Positions 8,289-17,951 of a DNA stretch of 50,654 bases are shown piece after piece. A program made the position numbers and the translations under genes. The stretch spans positions 1 through 50,654 of the forward strand of contig JAZUOO010000055.1 in assembly GCA_045604705.1 (NCBI GenBank), given 5' to 3'. Source of the stretch: SIG622 sp045604705 (GTDB lineage Bacteria > Bacillota > Clostridia > Oscillospirales > CAG-382). A model generated the notes under the pieces. It did not search any database and was not told the DNA's origin. It worked only from the letters and a program-made list of their open reading frames with translations. Within the stretch, counting starts at the first letter, position 1, and each line of letters opens with the position of its first letter.

Positions 8289-8804
8289 ATGGAAAAAATA
8301 AGAAGAATTCTCAATTGTGCACTCCGTATTCTCGCAGGAGGAAGCCTGGCTGTTATGGTTATTCTTACCTGTTGGCAGGTACTTACAAGATACGTCTTGG
8401 GGAATCCATCGACATGGTCTGAGGAGCTTGTAGGTTATCTTTTCGCTTGGTCAACGATGTTTGGAGCAGCGATTGTATCGGGGGAGAGGGGACACATGAA
8501 TATCCCTATTCTTGCGGATAAACTCAAAGGAAACAATAAAAAGGCGCTTAACATATTCTCGGAGGTAGTCGCAATGCTTTTTGCTTTGTCAATCCTGGTT
8601 TTTGGCGGCGTACAGATTACAAGTCTTGCGATGGGACAAATGACCTCATCTCTTGGAGTTGCTGTTGGCGTTTTCTACACCGTTCTTCCTATATGCGGAA
8701 GTCTTATCGTGTTGTATTCCATACTTAATATTATAGGTTTAGCCAACGGTACAATATCCTCGGAAGCTGCCGCTTTGAACAATGAAAAGAAAGGGGATGA
8801 CTGA
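8289..8804 (+). CDS. TRAP transporter small permease (DctQ family)
   Basis: 171 residues with four predicted membrane helices, the standard DctQ topology. The conserved WQVLTRYVLGNPSTWSEEL motif after helix 1 and the ERGHMNIP segment before helix 3 are family hallmarks. The ribosome binding site AAAGGAGGG precedes the ATG. It bridges the large permease DctM and helps bind the substrate-loaded receptor. The stop lies 2 bp before the dctM start, so expression is coupled. Confidence 0.93.
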   Translation: MEKIRRILNCALRILAGGSLAVMVILTCWQVLTRYVLGNPSTWSEELVGYLFAWSTMFGAAIVSGERGHMNIPILADKLKGNNKKALNIFSEVVAMLFALSILVFGGVQITSLAMGQMTSSLGVAVGVFYTVLPICGSLIVLYSILNIIGLANGTISSEAAALNNEKKGDD

Positions 8805-8806
8805 CC

Positions 8807-10108
8807 ATGGCAATAGAAGCTTTGTTTATAATAATAGGCGTACTCCTAGTACTTCTGGTTTTGGGAGTTCCTATCTCATATTCTATCGGAATTTCTTCAC
8901 TTGCAGCAGTGCTCCTTGCCGTCGATGTTGATGTAGCCGTTCTCACCGCTGCACAGAGAACCTTTGTTGGGATGAGCAAGTTCAGTCTTACCGCAATTCC
9001 TTTCTTTATCCTTGCGGGTAATATAATGAATCAAGGCGGTATAGCAAAACGACTGGTAAATTTTGTTATGGCAATCCTCGGAAAGCTTCCCGGTGCACTG
9101 CTTGTAACAAATGTCGGAACCAACGCCCTTTTCGGTGCTATCTCCGGTTCTGCTTCTGCGGCAGCTGCGGCTGTGGGTTCAATGATTCGCGACGGTGCCG
9201 AACAGCAGGGCTATGATAAAGCAATTACAGCTGCAACAAACGCTGCTTCAGCTCCTTCGGGACTACTCATTCCGCCCTCCAATGCACTTATAACATATTC
9301 TCTTGCCTCAGGCGGTACTTCTGTTGCCGCACTGTTTATGGCAGGCTATATTCCCGGGATTATATGGGCTATCTGCTGTGCTGTTGTAGGTATTATCCTG
9401 GCAAAAAAACATGGGTATAAAGGCGTTCCCGGTAAATATAACCTCAGGGTGCTTCTCCACGCAACACTTCAGGCACTCCCGTCTCTTTCACTTATTGTTG
9501 TTGTAATCGGAGGAATAGTCGGCGGAGTGTTTACGGCTACGGAAGGCTCTGCAATCGCTGTCGTATATTCACTTGTACTCGCTTTTTGTTACAAAAGCAT
9601 CAATCTTAAATCTCTTTGGAAGATAATCGTAGATTCCGCGAAAATGAGTGGTATGGTAGTATTCCTTATCGGTGTTTCAAATATACTCGGTTGGGTAATG
9701 GCATTTACACAGATTCCCGACGCCGTTTCCGAAGCTCTTCTCGGACTTACCGACAACAAATACCTAATTCTGCTCATAATGAACGTCATTCTTCTCGTGG
9801 CAGGTACGTTTATGGACGTGACTCCGGCAATTCTGATATTCACTCCATTGTTCCTACCGATATGCAGAAGCTTTGGTATGCATCCCGTACAGTTCGGGCT
9901 CATTCTTGTATACAACCTCTGTATCGGTAACATAACACCTCCCGTAGGAAATACACTGTTTGTAGGTATAAAGATAGGAAATACCACTCTTTCCAAGGTC
10001 ATGCCATATATGCTTATGTACTATGCGGCAATTATAGCAGGACTTCTTCTGATCACATATATCCCGGAAATATCAATGTTTCTTCCGAGAGTTACCGGTC
10101 AGATATAG
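8807..10108 (+). CDS. TRAP transporter large permease (DctM family)
   Basis: 433 residues, hydrophobic throughout, with the 12-or-so helix layout of the ion-coupled DctM subunit. Family motifs visible are IPFFILAGNIMNQGG, GSASAAAAAVGSMI, IPPSNALITY and, in the second repeat, the matching TPPVGNTLFVG segment. These two PP-containing re-entrant loops form the sodium and substrate sites of the elevator domain. It follows dctQ by 2 bp and ends the operon, with a strong terminator 28 bp downstream. Confidence 0.94.
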   Translation: MAIEALFIIIGVLLVLLVLGVPISYSIGISSLAAVLLAVDVDVAVLTAAQRTFVGMSKFSLTAIPFFILAGNIMNQGGIAKRLVNFVMAILGKLPGALLVTNVGTNALFGAISGSASAAAAAVGSMIRDGAEQQGYDKAITAATNAASAPSGLLIPPSNALITYSLASGGTSVAALFMAGYIPGIIWAICCAVVGIILAKKHGYKGVPGKYNLRVLLHATLQALPSLSLIVVVIGGIVGGVFTATEGSAIAVVYSLVLAFCYKSINLKSLWKIIVDSAKMSGMVVFLIGVSNILGWVMAFTQIPDAVSEALLGLTDNKYLILLIMNVILLVAGTFMDVTPAILIFTPLFLPICRSFGMHPVQFGLILVYNLCIGNITPPVGNTLFVGIKIGNTTLSKVMPYMLMYYAAIIAGLLLITYIPEISMFLPRVTGQI

Positions 10109-10136
10109 ATTGTCGGTATAAATTGGTATAAGATAA

Positions 10137-10176
10137 ATCCCTTGTCGAGCGTGTTCTCGGTAAGGGATATATTTTT
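10137..10176 (+). terminator. Terminator of the TRAP operon
   Basis: A 13-bp stem from ATCCCTTGTCGAG and CTCGGTAAGGGAT (two G-U pairs), loop CGTGTT, followed by ATATTTTT. Confidence 0.88.
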
Positions 10177-10453
10177 AACTGTATGAAAAGAAATCAACTT
10201 TACTTCTTATCGTCATCTGTTTCCGACCCATATTAAAATATGTGACATCTGCAAGTTCTTCGTCTATATATGATGTGATGATGAACTTACATGAATGTGG
10301 AGACGGAATTCGTCGGAGATTTTTATAGATGCAGTTCAACCATGATATTTCCGGAAGGTATATTACAGCATTGTTAACATTATTATGTAGAAATTTCAGC
10401 CCGAAATATGATATACTGAAATATATGTGTTATCTTAAAAAAGAGGTATGGAT
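10177..10453. other. Leader region upstream of pheS
   Basis: No T-box signature is visible ahead of pheST. A TATACT box at 10412-10417 could be a -10 element, but no convincing -35 lies upstream. On the minus strand, 84 codons stay open between 10429 and 10178, without start codon or ribosome binding site. They might be a gene remnant or chance; I do not recognise them. Confidence 0.45.
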
Positions 10454-11491
10454 ATGAAGGATAAACTGAACAGCCTTCTTCGGGAAGGTACAGAAAAGAT
10501 TCAAGCCGCCAAAACAGAAAGTGAGCTTGACGAGGTAAAGGGTGCCCTTATAGGAAAACAGGGTGCGCTTACCGAAATAATGAAAGAAATGCCCAAGCTT
10601 GATGCAGCTTTGCGTCCGGAAATGGGAAAGCTTGTCAACAACGTTAAAACTCTTATAACGGAGCAGATTGCCGCAAAGAAAGAGGAGCTTGTTCTCAAAG
10701 CAGGCGCTGTACCGGAGGATTTCGATTATACACGTCCCGGTATCTCCCCGAAGATAGGAGGACTTCACCCTATCACACAGATGAGATACGACCTTGACGA
10801 CGTATTCCGTTCAATGGGCTTTGAAATATTCCAGGGTCCCGAGATTACAAGCGAATATTATGCCTTTGATAACCTTAATTTCCCGCCTAATCACCCCGCA
10901 AGAGAAAGTATGGATACATATTGGCTTGCAGGACATGACAGCGGAAGTGCAAGTGATAAGCTCTGCCTTCGTCCTCACCTTACCGGCGACAGCGTAAGAT
11001 ATATGCAGACTCACAAGCCCCCCTACAGATTTGTATACCCGGGCAGAGTTTACAGAAATGAAACCACAGACGCAAGACATGAAAGAGCTTTCTTCCAGTA
11101 CGAAGCACTTATCGTTGATAAGGAGTTTACCTATACTGCAGGTAAGGTAATGATAAAGAGCATTCTCTCAAAGGTATTCGGCAGAGATGTTCCCGTAAGA
11201 ATGCGTGCAGGATTCTTCCCCTTTGTTGAGCCGGGATTTGAAATAGATATGGGTTGTCTTGTATGTGGCGGTAAGGGATGCTCTGTATGTAAGCATGTAG
11301 GATGGATAGAAATTATGCCCGGCGGTACACCTCATCCAAATGTCCTCAAGGCTGCAGGACTTGATCCGGATGAATATACCGGCTTCTATGTAAATATCGG
11401 ACTTGACAGACTTGTAATGATGAGATACGGCGTAGATGACGTTCGTCTCTTCCACAGTACGGATCTTAGATTCCTCGGTCAGTTCAGATAA
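10454..11491 (+). CDS. pheS: Phenylalanine-tRNA ligase alpha subunit
   Basis: 345 residues from the ATG at 10454. The in-frame ATG at 10448 lies only 1 nt after the AGAGG ribosome binding site, whereas 10454 is 7 nt away, so I prefer the second. Residues about 1-85 form the N-terminal coiled coil that contacts tRNA. The class II catalytic core follows with HPITQMRYDLDDVFRSMGF, motif 2 around YPGRVYRNETTDARHERAF and motif 3 GFYVNIGLDRLVMMRYG near the C-terminus. A Cys cluster (CLVCGGKGCSVCKHVGW) sits in the core, as in many Firmicutes enzymes. It forms the alpha2-beta2 enzyme with PheT, encoded 15 bp downstream. Confidence 0.96.
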   Translation: MKDKLNSLLREGTEKIQAAKTESELDEVKGALIGKQGALTEIMKEMPKLDAALRPEMGKLVNNVKTLITEQIAAKKEELVLKAGAVPEDFDYTRPGISPKIGGLHPITQMRYDLDDVFRSMGFEIFQGPEITSEYYAFDNLNFPPNHPARESMDTYWLAGHDSGSASDKLCLRPHLTGDSVRYMQTHKPPYRFVYPGRVYRNETTDARHERAFFQYEALIVDKEFTYTAGKVMIKSILSKVFGRDVPVRMRAGFFPFVEPGFEIDMGCLVCGGKGCSVCKHVGWIEIMPGGTPHPNVLKAAGLDPDEYTGFYVNIGLDRLVMMRYGVDDVRLFHSTDLRFLGQFR

Positions 11492-11506
11492 TAGGGGGAT
11501 ATAGAA

Positions 11507-13972
11507 ATGAAATTATCACTTAATTGGATTAAAGATTATGTAAAACTTCCCGATGATATGGATTTAAGCCGTCTTTCATATGACCTTACCATGTCCACCG
11601 TTGAAGTTGAGGGTGCTCACGACCTTGGTAAAGATTATGACGGTATCATTGTAGGTAAGATTACCGATGTACAGCCCCATCCCAATGCAGATAAGCTCAG
11701 AATATGCAGTGTTGACATTGGTGGCGAAGTAAAGGAAATCGTCTGCGGAGGAAGCAACCTTGAAATAAATCAGAAAGTAGTTGTTGCTTGCCCCGGTTCT
11801 TTTGTGCGCTGGCACGGAGAGGGCGACCTTGTTGAAATCAAAAATGCAAAGCTCAGAGGTGTTCCAAGCTTCGGTATGATTTGTGCTTCCGTTGAGATAG
11901 GACTCGCAGATCTTTTCCCTGCGGCAGAGGAACATGAGATTATGGACGTAACATACCTCGAATGTGCTCCCGGTACTCCTTTGGCTGATGCTCTCGGACT
12001 TCGTGACATTATCCTCGAAATAGACAACAAGTCCATGACAAATCGTCCCGACCTCTGGGGACACTACGGTATTGCAAGAGAGCTTGCCGCACTTTACGAT
12101 CTTCCTCTCCAGCCTATTGAAAAGTATATTCCCGAAGACGTTGAAAAGTTCGACATCAAAATAACAGATGCGGAACGCTGCCCCAGATACATTGGTGCAA
12201 GAATAGAAGGCGTTTCTGTGAAGGAAGCCCCCTTTGAAATGAGATCCCGTCTATGGAGAGTAGGTCTTCGCCCGATTAACGCACTAGTTGATATTACAAA
12301 CTACGTCATGATGGCAGTAGGTCAGCCCACACACGCTTTTGACTCCGATAACATCCTTGATTATATCGAAGTAAGGCGGGCAAAGGACGGCGAAAAGCTT
12401 AATCTTCTCAACGATAAAGACCTTGAACTCTGCTCCGACGACCTTGTTATCGCAGATGCAAAGGAAGCAGTAGCACTTGCAGGTGTTATGGGCGGTTCAA
12501 AGGATTCTGTTCTTCCCACAACCTCAAAGGTTATCCTTGAAGTGGCAAACTTCGAGTCCCGTGGTATCAGAAGAACGGCTCTCCGCTATGATAACAGAAC
12601 AGAAGCATCATCAAGATATGAAAAGGCGATTGATCCCGAAAGATGCGATCTCGCACTCAGCCTTTCAATGAAGCTTTTCAAGGAGCTCTATCCCGAAATG
12701 AAGGTAACTGCTTTCAACGACAGTTATCCCACAAAGCTGGTTTGCAGCGAGATAGATGTTGACCTTGACTGGCTGGACAGAAGACTCGGTATGAGAATCC
12801 CCAAGGAAGTCGTTGAAAAGAAGCTTGGCGCACTGGGCTTTAAGGTTGAATACAGCGACACCTCCATGCACGTTGTTGTTCCCACATGGCGTTCAACAGG
12901 TGACGTTTCCATTAAGGCAGACATCATGGAAGAAGTCGCAAGAATGTACGGTTACGAGAACTTCCAACCCACACCCATTACAACCTCATTTGAAGGTGCA
13001 ATAAATCAGCTTGAAATTGATATTATTCGTAAAGTGAAGGAATATCTCGCATTCAGCTGTAACATGAGAGAAATCTTTACTTACCCCTGGATGAGCGAAG
13101 AATTCGTAAATGCACTTATTCCTGATACAAGCAAGATACTCACACTTGCAACACCTCCCTCAACCGAGGAAAGATTTGTAAAGTCTTCACTTCTTCCCAA
13201 TATATGCAAGGCTATCGTTAAGAATGAGCATAACTTTGACGAATTCTCCATTTTCGAGGAATCTCTCGTGTTTGCCGATGAGGATTACACAAACAATTAT
13301 CCCAACGAAAGTCTCCCCAAGCAGGAAAGACATATAGGTCTTGCATTTGCCGGAAGCTCCGATGATTTCGGTACACTTTTTGCAAAGGCAAAAGGATATG
13401 TTTCCGAAATGCCCTCATACACTCACATGGAATGCTTTAACTTCAGAAGATGTGAAAAGCCTTATTGGGCGGACGATACAGCATGGTATAATGTGTTCCT
13501 CGGTGATACAAAGATAGGTGATATGGGGCTGCTTTCCAAGAAAACGGCTCTTGCCTGCGGCATAAAGGTACTTACCGCAGTTCTCTGTGAGCTTAACATC
13601 GACGCATTCAAGCCATTTAAGTCAAGAACAAACAAGTTTGTAAAGCTTCCCGAATTCCCCGTGAACGAGTATGACCTTTCAATGCTTGTTGACTCCATGA
13701 CTAAGTGGGAAGACATCAGAGAGTGTGCACTTACCGCAATAAAATCCGACGGATGTTTCCTCAAGGCTGTTGACTTTATAGACGAATACACCGGCAAGCA
13801 GGTACCCGAAGGAAAGAAGTCGGTAACTATTCGACTTACAATAGGTTCTGACGAAAAGACACTTACATCCGCAGAGGTTGATGCTTCCGCAAATACCGTA
13901 ATAAAGAAGCTCTCCGCAGAAAAGTCAGAAAAAAATCCCAAGGCTGTTGCGGCTGAAATACGCACAAAATAA
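11507..13972 (+). CDS. pheT: Phenylalanine-tRNA ligase beta subunit
   Basis: 821 residues, slightly above the usual 790-810 because of a charged tail. Domains in order: N-terminal region, EMAP/tRNA-binding OB fold (about 43-150, with HPNADKLRICSVDIGG), B3/B4 editing domain (about 210-390, with TNYVMMAVGQPTHAFD), B5 domain (about 405-475), the inactive class II-like core (about 480-690), and the FDX-ACB anticodon-binding domain (about 705-800, with FPVNEYDLSMLVD). It pairs with PheS to charge tRNA-Phe and hydrolyse mischarged tyrosyl-tRNA. Cotranscribed with pheS; two terminators follow. Confidence 0.96.
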   Translation: MKLSLNWIKDYVKLPDDMDLSRLSYDLTMSTVEVEGAHDLGKDYDGIIVGKITDVQPHPNADKLRICSVDIGGEVKEIVCGGSNLEINQKVVVACPGSFVRWHGEGDLVEIKNAKLRGVPSFGMICASVEIGLADLFPAAEEHEIMDVTYLECAPGTPLADALGLRDIILEIDNKSMTNRPDLWGHYGIARELAALYDLPLQPIEKYIPEDVEKFDIKITDAERCPRYIGARIEGVSVKEAPFEMRSRLWRVGLRPINALVDITNYVMMAVGQPTHAFDSDNILDYIEVRRAKDGEKLNLLNDKDLELCSDDLVIADAKEAVALAGVMGGSKDSVLPTTSKVILEVANFESRGIRRTALRYDNRTEASSRYEKAIDPERCDLALSLSMKLFKELYPEMKVTAFNDSYPTKLVCSEIDVDLDWLDRRLGMRIPKEVVEKKLGALGFKVEYSDTSMHVVVPTWRSTGDVSIKADIMEEVARMYGYENFQPTPITTSFEGAINQLEIDIIRKVKEYLAFSCNMREIFTYPWMSEEFVNALIPDTSKILTLATPPSTEERFVKSSLLPNICKAIVKNEHNFDEFSIFEESLVFADEDYTNNYPNESLPKQERHIGLAFAGSSDDFGTLFAKAKGYVSEMPSYTHMECFNFRRCEKPYWADDTAWYNVFLGDTKIGDMGLLSKKTALACGIKVLTAVLCELNIDAFKPFKSRTNKFVKLPEFPVNEYDLSMLVDSMTKWEDIRECALTAIKSDGCFLKAVDFIDEYTGKQVPEGKKSVTIRLTIGSDEKTLTSAEVDASANTVIKKLSAEKSEKNPKAVAAEIRTK

Positions 13973-13987
13973 TCAAATATTATCATG

Positions 13988-14016
13988 GTGCTGTGCTTAA
14001 TCGTACAGCACTTTTT
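13988..14016 (+). terminator. Terminator of pheST
   Basis: 9-bp stem GTGCTGTGC/GTACAGCAC with loop TTAATC and five T residues. Confidence 0.85.
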
Positions 14017-14049
14017 ATATCATTGTAATACTCACAAAGACGATAAAAT

Positions 14050-14082
14050 ACCGAGATCATACAAAATGACCTCGGTTTTTCT
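14050..14082 (+). terminator. Second hairpin between pheT and mtaB
   Basis: ACCGAG-A-TCAT pairs with ATGA-C-CTCGGT around loop ACAAA, then TTTTTCT. On the minus strand it is followed by TATTTTATC, so it may also terminate the mtaB transcript. Confidence 0.7.
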
Positions 14083-14128
14083 CATAAAACGTGCGAATGA
14101 TAGTGAAATAGACGCATCAAAAAAATAT

Positions 14129-15490
14129 TTATAAGATTCTACCGCTAAGACATTTACTGCCATCCTCATCAACATCCATTCCGGTGATAATAACATTCAC
14201 AATATTACCTGAAATCAAATCACAAGCACTGTTAAGCGGTATCTTAACCTTAATATATTCAGGAGTATATCCATCAATGTAGGTATCGGTCTGCGTTTCA
14301 AGAAGTACTTGAGTTTTCTTGCCGACAAATTCACCAAGTATTTTATCACGAATAGAGTTCATCTTATTTTCAAGAGTAATAACTCTCTCTTTTTTTGCGG
14401 TCTTTTCAATCTGACCTGACATTGTTGCTGCGGGAGTTCCGTTTCTTTTTGAATATGGGAAGATGTGTATAAAGGAAAATCCACATTTTTCGATAAAATC
14501 AAGTGTATCCTCAAACAGTTCTTGTGTTTCACCGGGAAAACCAACAATTATATCCGTAGTCAGTTGCACATTAGGAATATAATGCCTTAACCTCTCAATA
14601 ATAGAAAGGAATTGAGAAGTGTTATACTTTCTTCTCATTAGCTTGAGAATGGCATCCGAACCGCTTTGAAGCGAGAGATGATAATGAGGCATAAGCTTTG
14701 GAATATCTGCAATTTCACGGACAAACTCTTCCGTAAAAACGGTAGGCTCCATTGAGCCAAGACGTATTCTCCCAATTTTTTCAACCGAAGCTACATCCCG
14801 TATAAGCTCGGACAGGGGAGAAGTACCGTTCTTTTTGAAATCCTTACCGTATGCCGCTGTTTCAATTCCCGTAAGAACGACTTCTTTATACCCATTATCC
14901 GAAAGCTTACGTACCTCGGAAATTATATCCTCTTTTGCTCTCGAGCGTATCTTACCTCTTACAGATGGAATAATGCAATATGAACAGTGATTCTCACAGC
15001 CGTCAACGATTTTTACAAAAGCTCTTGTCCTGTCAGAATTCGTAATACTCGCCTGCTCATAATCGGAGACAGCCATAATATCCGTAACAAGCACTTTTTC
15101 ACGTTTTTCTTTCAGATACTGCGTTGCAAGAGTGCAAATATCTGTCTTACCGGAATTACCGATAATAATATCAACACCGTCTATTGCCAAAATATCCGCA
15201 GGATTTCCCTGGGAATAGCATCCGCAGACAACAACAATGGATGTAGGCTTTTTGACCTGCGCGGTTCTTCTTATTATCTGCCTTGATTTTCGGTCACTTT
15301 CTGCAGTGACCGTACAGGTGTTGATAACATATACATCGCACTCATCATCAAATGACTTTATTTCATAACCTGCATTCCTGAACTGTTCTTCCATTGCCTG
15401 AGTCTCATATTGATTGACTCTACATCCCAAAGTATAAAAGGCGGCACATAGACCGCCGATTATACCGAATTTATCATTCTTAATCATCAT
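14129..15490 (-). CDS. mtaB: tRNA N6-threonylcarbamoyladenosine methylthiotransferase MtaB
   Basis: 453 residues. This radical-SAM enzyme adds a methylthio group to t6A37 of tRNAs reading ANN codons. The N-terminal UPF0004 domain has the AFYTLGCRVNQYE motif and two further Cys (in VINTCTV and CGCYSQG) for the auxiliary [4Fe-4S] cluster. The radical-SAM CxxxCxxC is CENHCSYC near residue 163, followed by IIPSVRGKIRSR. The end matches a TRAM RNA-binding domain (GYTPEYIKVKI). The family usually starts just before the AFYTLGC motif, so the first residues (MMIKNDKFGIIGG) are a slight extension. Last gene of the minus-strand run from the DUF3048 gene; 9 bp after gpmI. Confidence 0.92.
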   Translation of the reverse strand: MMIKNDKFGIIGGLCAAFYTLGCRVNQYETQAMEEQFRNAGYEIKSFDDECDVYVINTCTVTAESDRKSRQIIRRTAQVKKPTSIVVVCGCYSQGNPADILAIDGVDIIIGNSGKTDICTLATQYLKEKREKVLVTDIMAVSDYEQASITNSDRTRAFVKIVDGCENHCSYCIIPSVRGKIRSRAKEDIISEVRKLSDNGYKEVVLTGIETAAYGKDFKKNGTSPLSELIRDVASVEKIGRIRLGSMEPTVFTEEFVREIADIPKLMPHYHLSLQSGSDAILKLMRRKYNTSQFLSIIERLRHYIPNVQLTTDIIVGFPGETQELFEDTLDFIEKCGFSFIHIFPYSKRNGTPAATMSGQIEKTAKKERVITLENKMNSIRDKILGEFVGKKTQVLLETQTDTYIDGYTPEYIKVKIPLNSACDLISGNIVNVIITGMDVDEDGSKCLSGRIL

Positions 15491-15499
15491 TTGACTTAA

Positions 15500-17143
15500 T
15501 TACTTAATTGTAATCATACTCTCATCCCAGAAATCGGGAGCTTCGTAGCCCATAAGGTTTACGAGAGTTGCAGCAACATTGGAGAGACCGTAGTTGTCGC
15601 CATGCTTGACTTCATAAAGATCTGCAAACTTATTATCGTAAATGATACAGGGAACAGGGTTGAGTGTATGGCTTGTCTTAGCCTTGAAAGAGCCGTCTTT
15701 GCCTACCTTGGGTTCCTTGGTTTTCTTGTCAAGCTCATACATCTCGTCTGCATTACCGTGGTCGGCTGTGATAAGAGCAACGCCGCCAACCTTGTCAACC
15801 TCTGCGAGGATTCTTGCAAGACAAAGGTCAAGTGCCTCAACGGAAATGATTGTAGCCTGGTAGTTACCGGTATGACCAACCATGTCACCGTTGGGGAAGT
15901 TGCATCTCATAAATCTGTAGTTGCCTTCTTCAGCCTTTTCAATAAACTTTTCTGTGATTTCAACACACTTCATCCAGGGCTTCTGCTCGAAAGGAATTAC
16001 ATCCGAGGGAACTTCTTCGTAAAGCTCTGTCTTTTCATCAAACTTGCCACTTTTGTTACCATTCCAGAAGTATGTTACATGACCGAATTTCTGTGTTTCG
16101 GAAAGTGCATACTGAGTAACACCTGTGTTTGCAAGATATTCGCCCATAGTACCCGTAATTTCGGGAGGAGAAACAAGGTATCTTGAAGGAATGTGGAGGT
16201 CTCCGTCGTATTCAAGCATACCTGCATAGATAACGTCGGGATATACTACTCTGTCAAACTTGTCGAATTCCTTGTCGTCAAACGCCTTGGAGATTTCAAT
16301 GGCTCTGTCGCCTCTGAAGTTGAAAAATACTACGCTGTCGCCGTCAACTATCTTACCGATGGGTTCGCCGTTTTCAGCAATAACAAAGGGAGGAAGATCC
16401 TGGTCAATAACAGGTGCTTCTGCTCTGTATGTCTTGACAGCTTCCTCGGCACTTGCGAACTGTCTGCCCTCACCGAGAACATGAGTATGCCAGCCGGCTT
16501 CAACCATAGCCCAGTTAGCCTCGTATCTGTCCATGGTGATGTTCATTCTTCCGCCGCCGGAAGCGATTTTTGCATCAAAAGAAGCGTCATTAATACCTGC
16601 AAGGAATTCCTCAAAGGGAAGAATATATTCAAGTGCAGATGTTTCACCAACGTCACGACCGTCGATAAGGATGTGGATTCTAACCTTCTTAACGCCATCC
16701 TTCTTTGCTCTCTCAATCATAGCCTTAAGGTGGTCAATGTGTGAATGAACATTACCGTCGGAGAAGAGACCGAGGAAGTGCATTGTGTTGCCTTTGATAA
16801 CATCTTTCCATGACTGTGATTCAAACATCTTACCGCTTTCAATGGAATTTGTTACGAGCTTTGAACCCTGAGCAAATAACTGACCTGCACCGAGAGCGTT
16901 GTGACCAACCTCGGAGTTACCCATGTCATCATCAGAAGGAAGACCAACAGCCGTGCCATGAGCTTTGAGCTTGAGTGTGGGGTACTTTGACATGAGCATA
17001 TCAAGTACGGGAGTTCTTGCGTTTTTAACAGCATTTGCAGCAGTGTCGGGAGCAATGCCGATGCCGTCCATAACTATACAGAAGACGGGTCTTGTGTAAG
17101 CTGCCTGGTCATTTGTCTTAAAAGTAAGCTTATTGAGTTTCAT
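15500..17143 (-). CDS. gpmI: 2,3-bisphosphoglycerate-independent phosphoglycerate mutase
   Basis: 547 residues, somewhat longer than the usual 510 because of an N-terminal extension and an insertion before the C-terminus. It interconverts 3- and 2-phosphoglycerate in glycolysis using two Mn2+ ions. The metal-binding start FCIVMDGIGIAP, the catalytic serine in DDMGNSEVGHNALGAGQ, HIDHLKAMIERA with IDGRDVGETSALEYI, and the C-terminal ALITADHGNADEMYE metal site are all present. The ribosome binding site GAAAGGAAC precedes the ATG. It lies between yebC and mtaB on the same strand with short gaps. Confidence 0.96.
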   Translation of the reverse strand: MKLNKLTFKTNDQAAYTRPVFCIVMDGIGIAPDTAANAVKNARTPVLDMLMSKYPTLKLKAHGTAVGLPSDDDMGNSEVGHNALGAGQLFAQGSKLVTNSIESGKMFESQSWKDVIKGNTMHFLGLFSDGNVHSHIDHLKAMIERAKKDGVKKVRIHILIDGRDVGETSALEYILPFEEFLAGINDASFDAKIASGGGRMNITMDRYEANWAMVEAGWHTHVLGEGRQFASAEEAVKTYRAEAPVIDQDLPPFVIAENGEPIGKIVDGDSVVFFNFRGDRAIEISKAFDDKEFDKFDRVVYPDVIYAGMLEYDGDLHIPSRYLVSPPEITGTMGEYLANTGVTQYALSETQKFGHVTYFWNGNKSGKFDEKTELYEEVPSDVIPFEQKPWMKCVEITEKFIEKAEEGNYRFMRCNFPNGDMVGHTGNYQATIISVEALDLCLARILAEVDKVGGVALITADHGNADEMYELDKKTKEPKVGKDGSFKAKTSHTLNPVPCIIYDNKFADLYEVKHGDNYGLSNVAATLVNLMGYEAPDFWDESMITIK

Positions 17144-17179
17144 TTATAGAGTTCCTTTCAGAAAATTTATACTGTTGTA

Positions 17180-17920
17180 TTATTCTTCATCTTCTTCCGG
17201 CTCATTCCAGTTGTGCCAAACATTTGTTACGTCGTCATTGTCATCAAGAGCCTCAAGAAGTCTTGTCATATATTTAAGATTTTCTTCACCCTCTACATCA
17301 ACATAGTTTGCGGGGATCTTTGTCTGTTCGGCGGAAAGGAAAGAATAACCCTTTGCACTAAGAGCATCGTTTACAGCAGAGAAATCTGCGGGATCTGTAT
17401 AAACTTCAAATGTACCATCATTGTTTACAATATCTTCTGCACCTGCTTCAAGAGCAACATCCATAAGCTCATCCTCGTCAACATCCTCACCGTCAATAAC
17501 AATAAGTCCCTTGTCCGAGAAAAGATATGATACACAGCCCATTTGACCAAGGTTTCCGCCGAACTTATCAAAGAAGTGACGTACATCACCTGCTGTTCTG
17601 TTTCTGTTGTCTGTTGTAGCTTCAACGATAATAGCAACACCGCAGGGACCGTAGCCCTCATACATGATTACTTCATAGTTTGCACCGCCGTCATCACCGG
17701 CAGCCTTTTTGATTATTCTGTCTATGTTGTCATTTGGAACATTGTTTGCCTTAGCCTTTGCAATAAGATCACGAAGCTTGGAGTTGGATACAGGATCCGG
17801 ACCACCCTCCTTTACCGCAATTGCCATTTCCTTGCCGATTTTTGTAAATATCTTCGCACGGGCGGAGTCGGTTTTCTCCTTTTTGTGCTTGATGTTATTC
17901 CACTTGGAATGTCCTGACAT
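17180..17920 (-). CDS. yebC: YebC/PmpR-family transcriptional or translational regulator
   Basis: 246 residues, full length. The start MSGHSKWNNIKHKKEKTDSA and the following RAKIFTKIGKEMAIAVKEGG are diagnostic. The central YEVIMYEGYGPCGVAIIVEA and the acidic final domain are also typical. YebC-type proteins have been described as DNA-binding regulators and, more recently, as factors that relieve ribosome stalling; the sequence does not separate the two. The neighbours argS and gpmI suggest a housekeeping role. Ribosome binding site AAGGAG precedes the ATG. Confidence 0.95.
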   Translation of the reverse strand: MSGHSKWNNIKHKKEKTDSARAKIFTKIGKEMAIAVKEGGPDPVSNSKLRDLIAKAKANNVPNDNIDRIIKKAAGDDGGANYEVIMYEGYGPCGVAIIVEATTDNRNRTAGDVRHFFDKFGGNLGQMGCVSYLFSDKGLIVIDGEDVDEDELMDVALEAGAEDIVNNDGTFEVYTDPADFSAVNDALSAKGYSFLSAEQTKIPANYVDVEGEENLKYMTRLLEALDDNDDVTNVWHNWNEPEEDEE

Positions 17921-17951
17921 GATATAATATCTCCTTAATAAAATTATTAAC

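Noticed and set aside
10177..10453. T-box leader for pheST
   Set aside because: No T-box consensus (AGGGTGGNACCGCG-type) or specifier-loop structure could be found.
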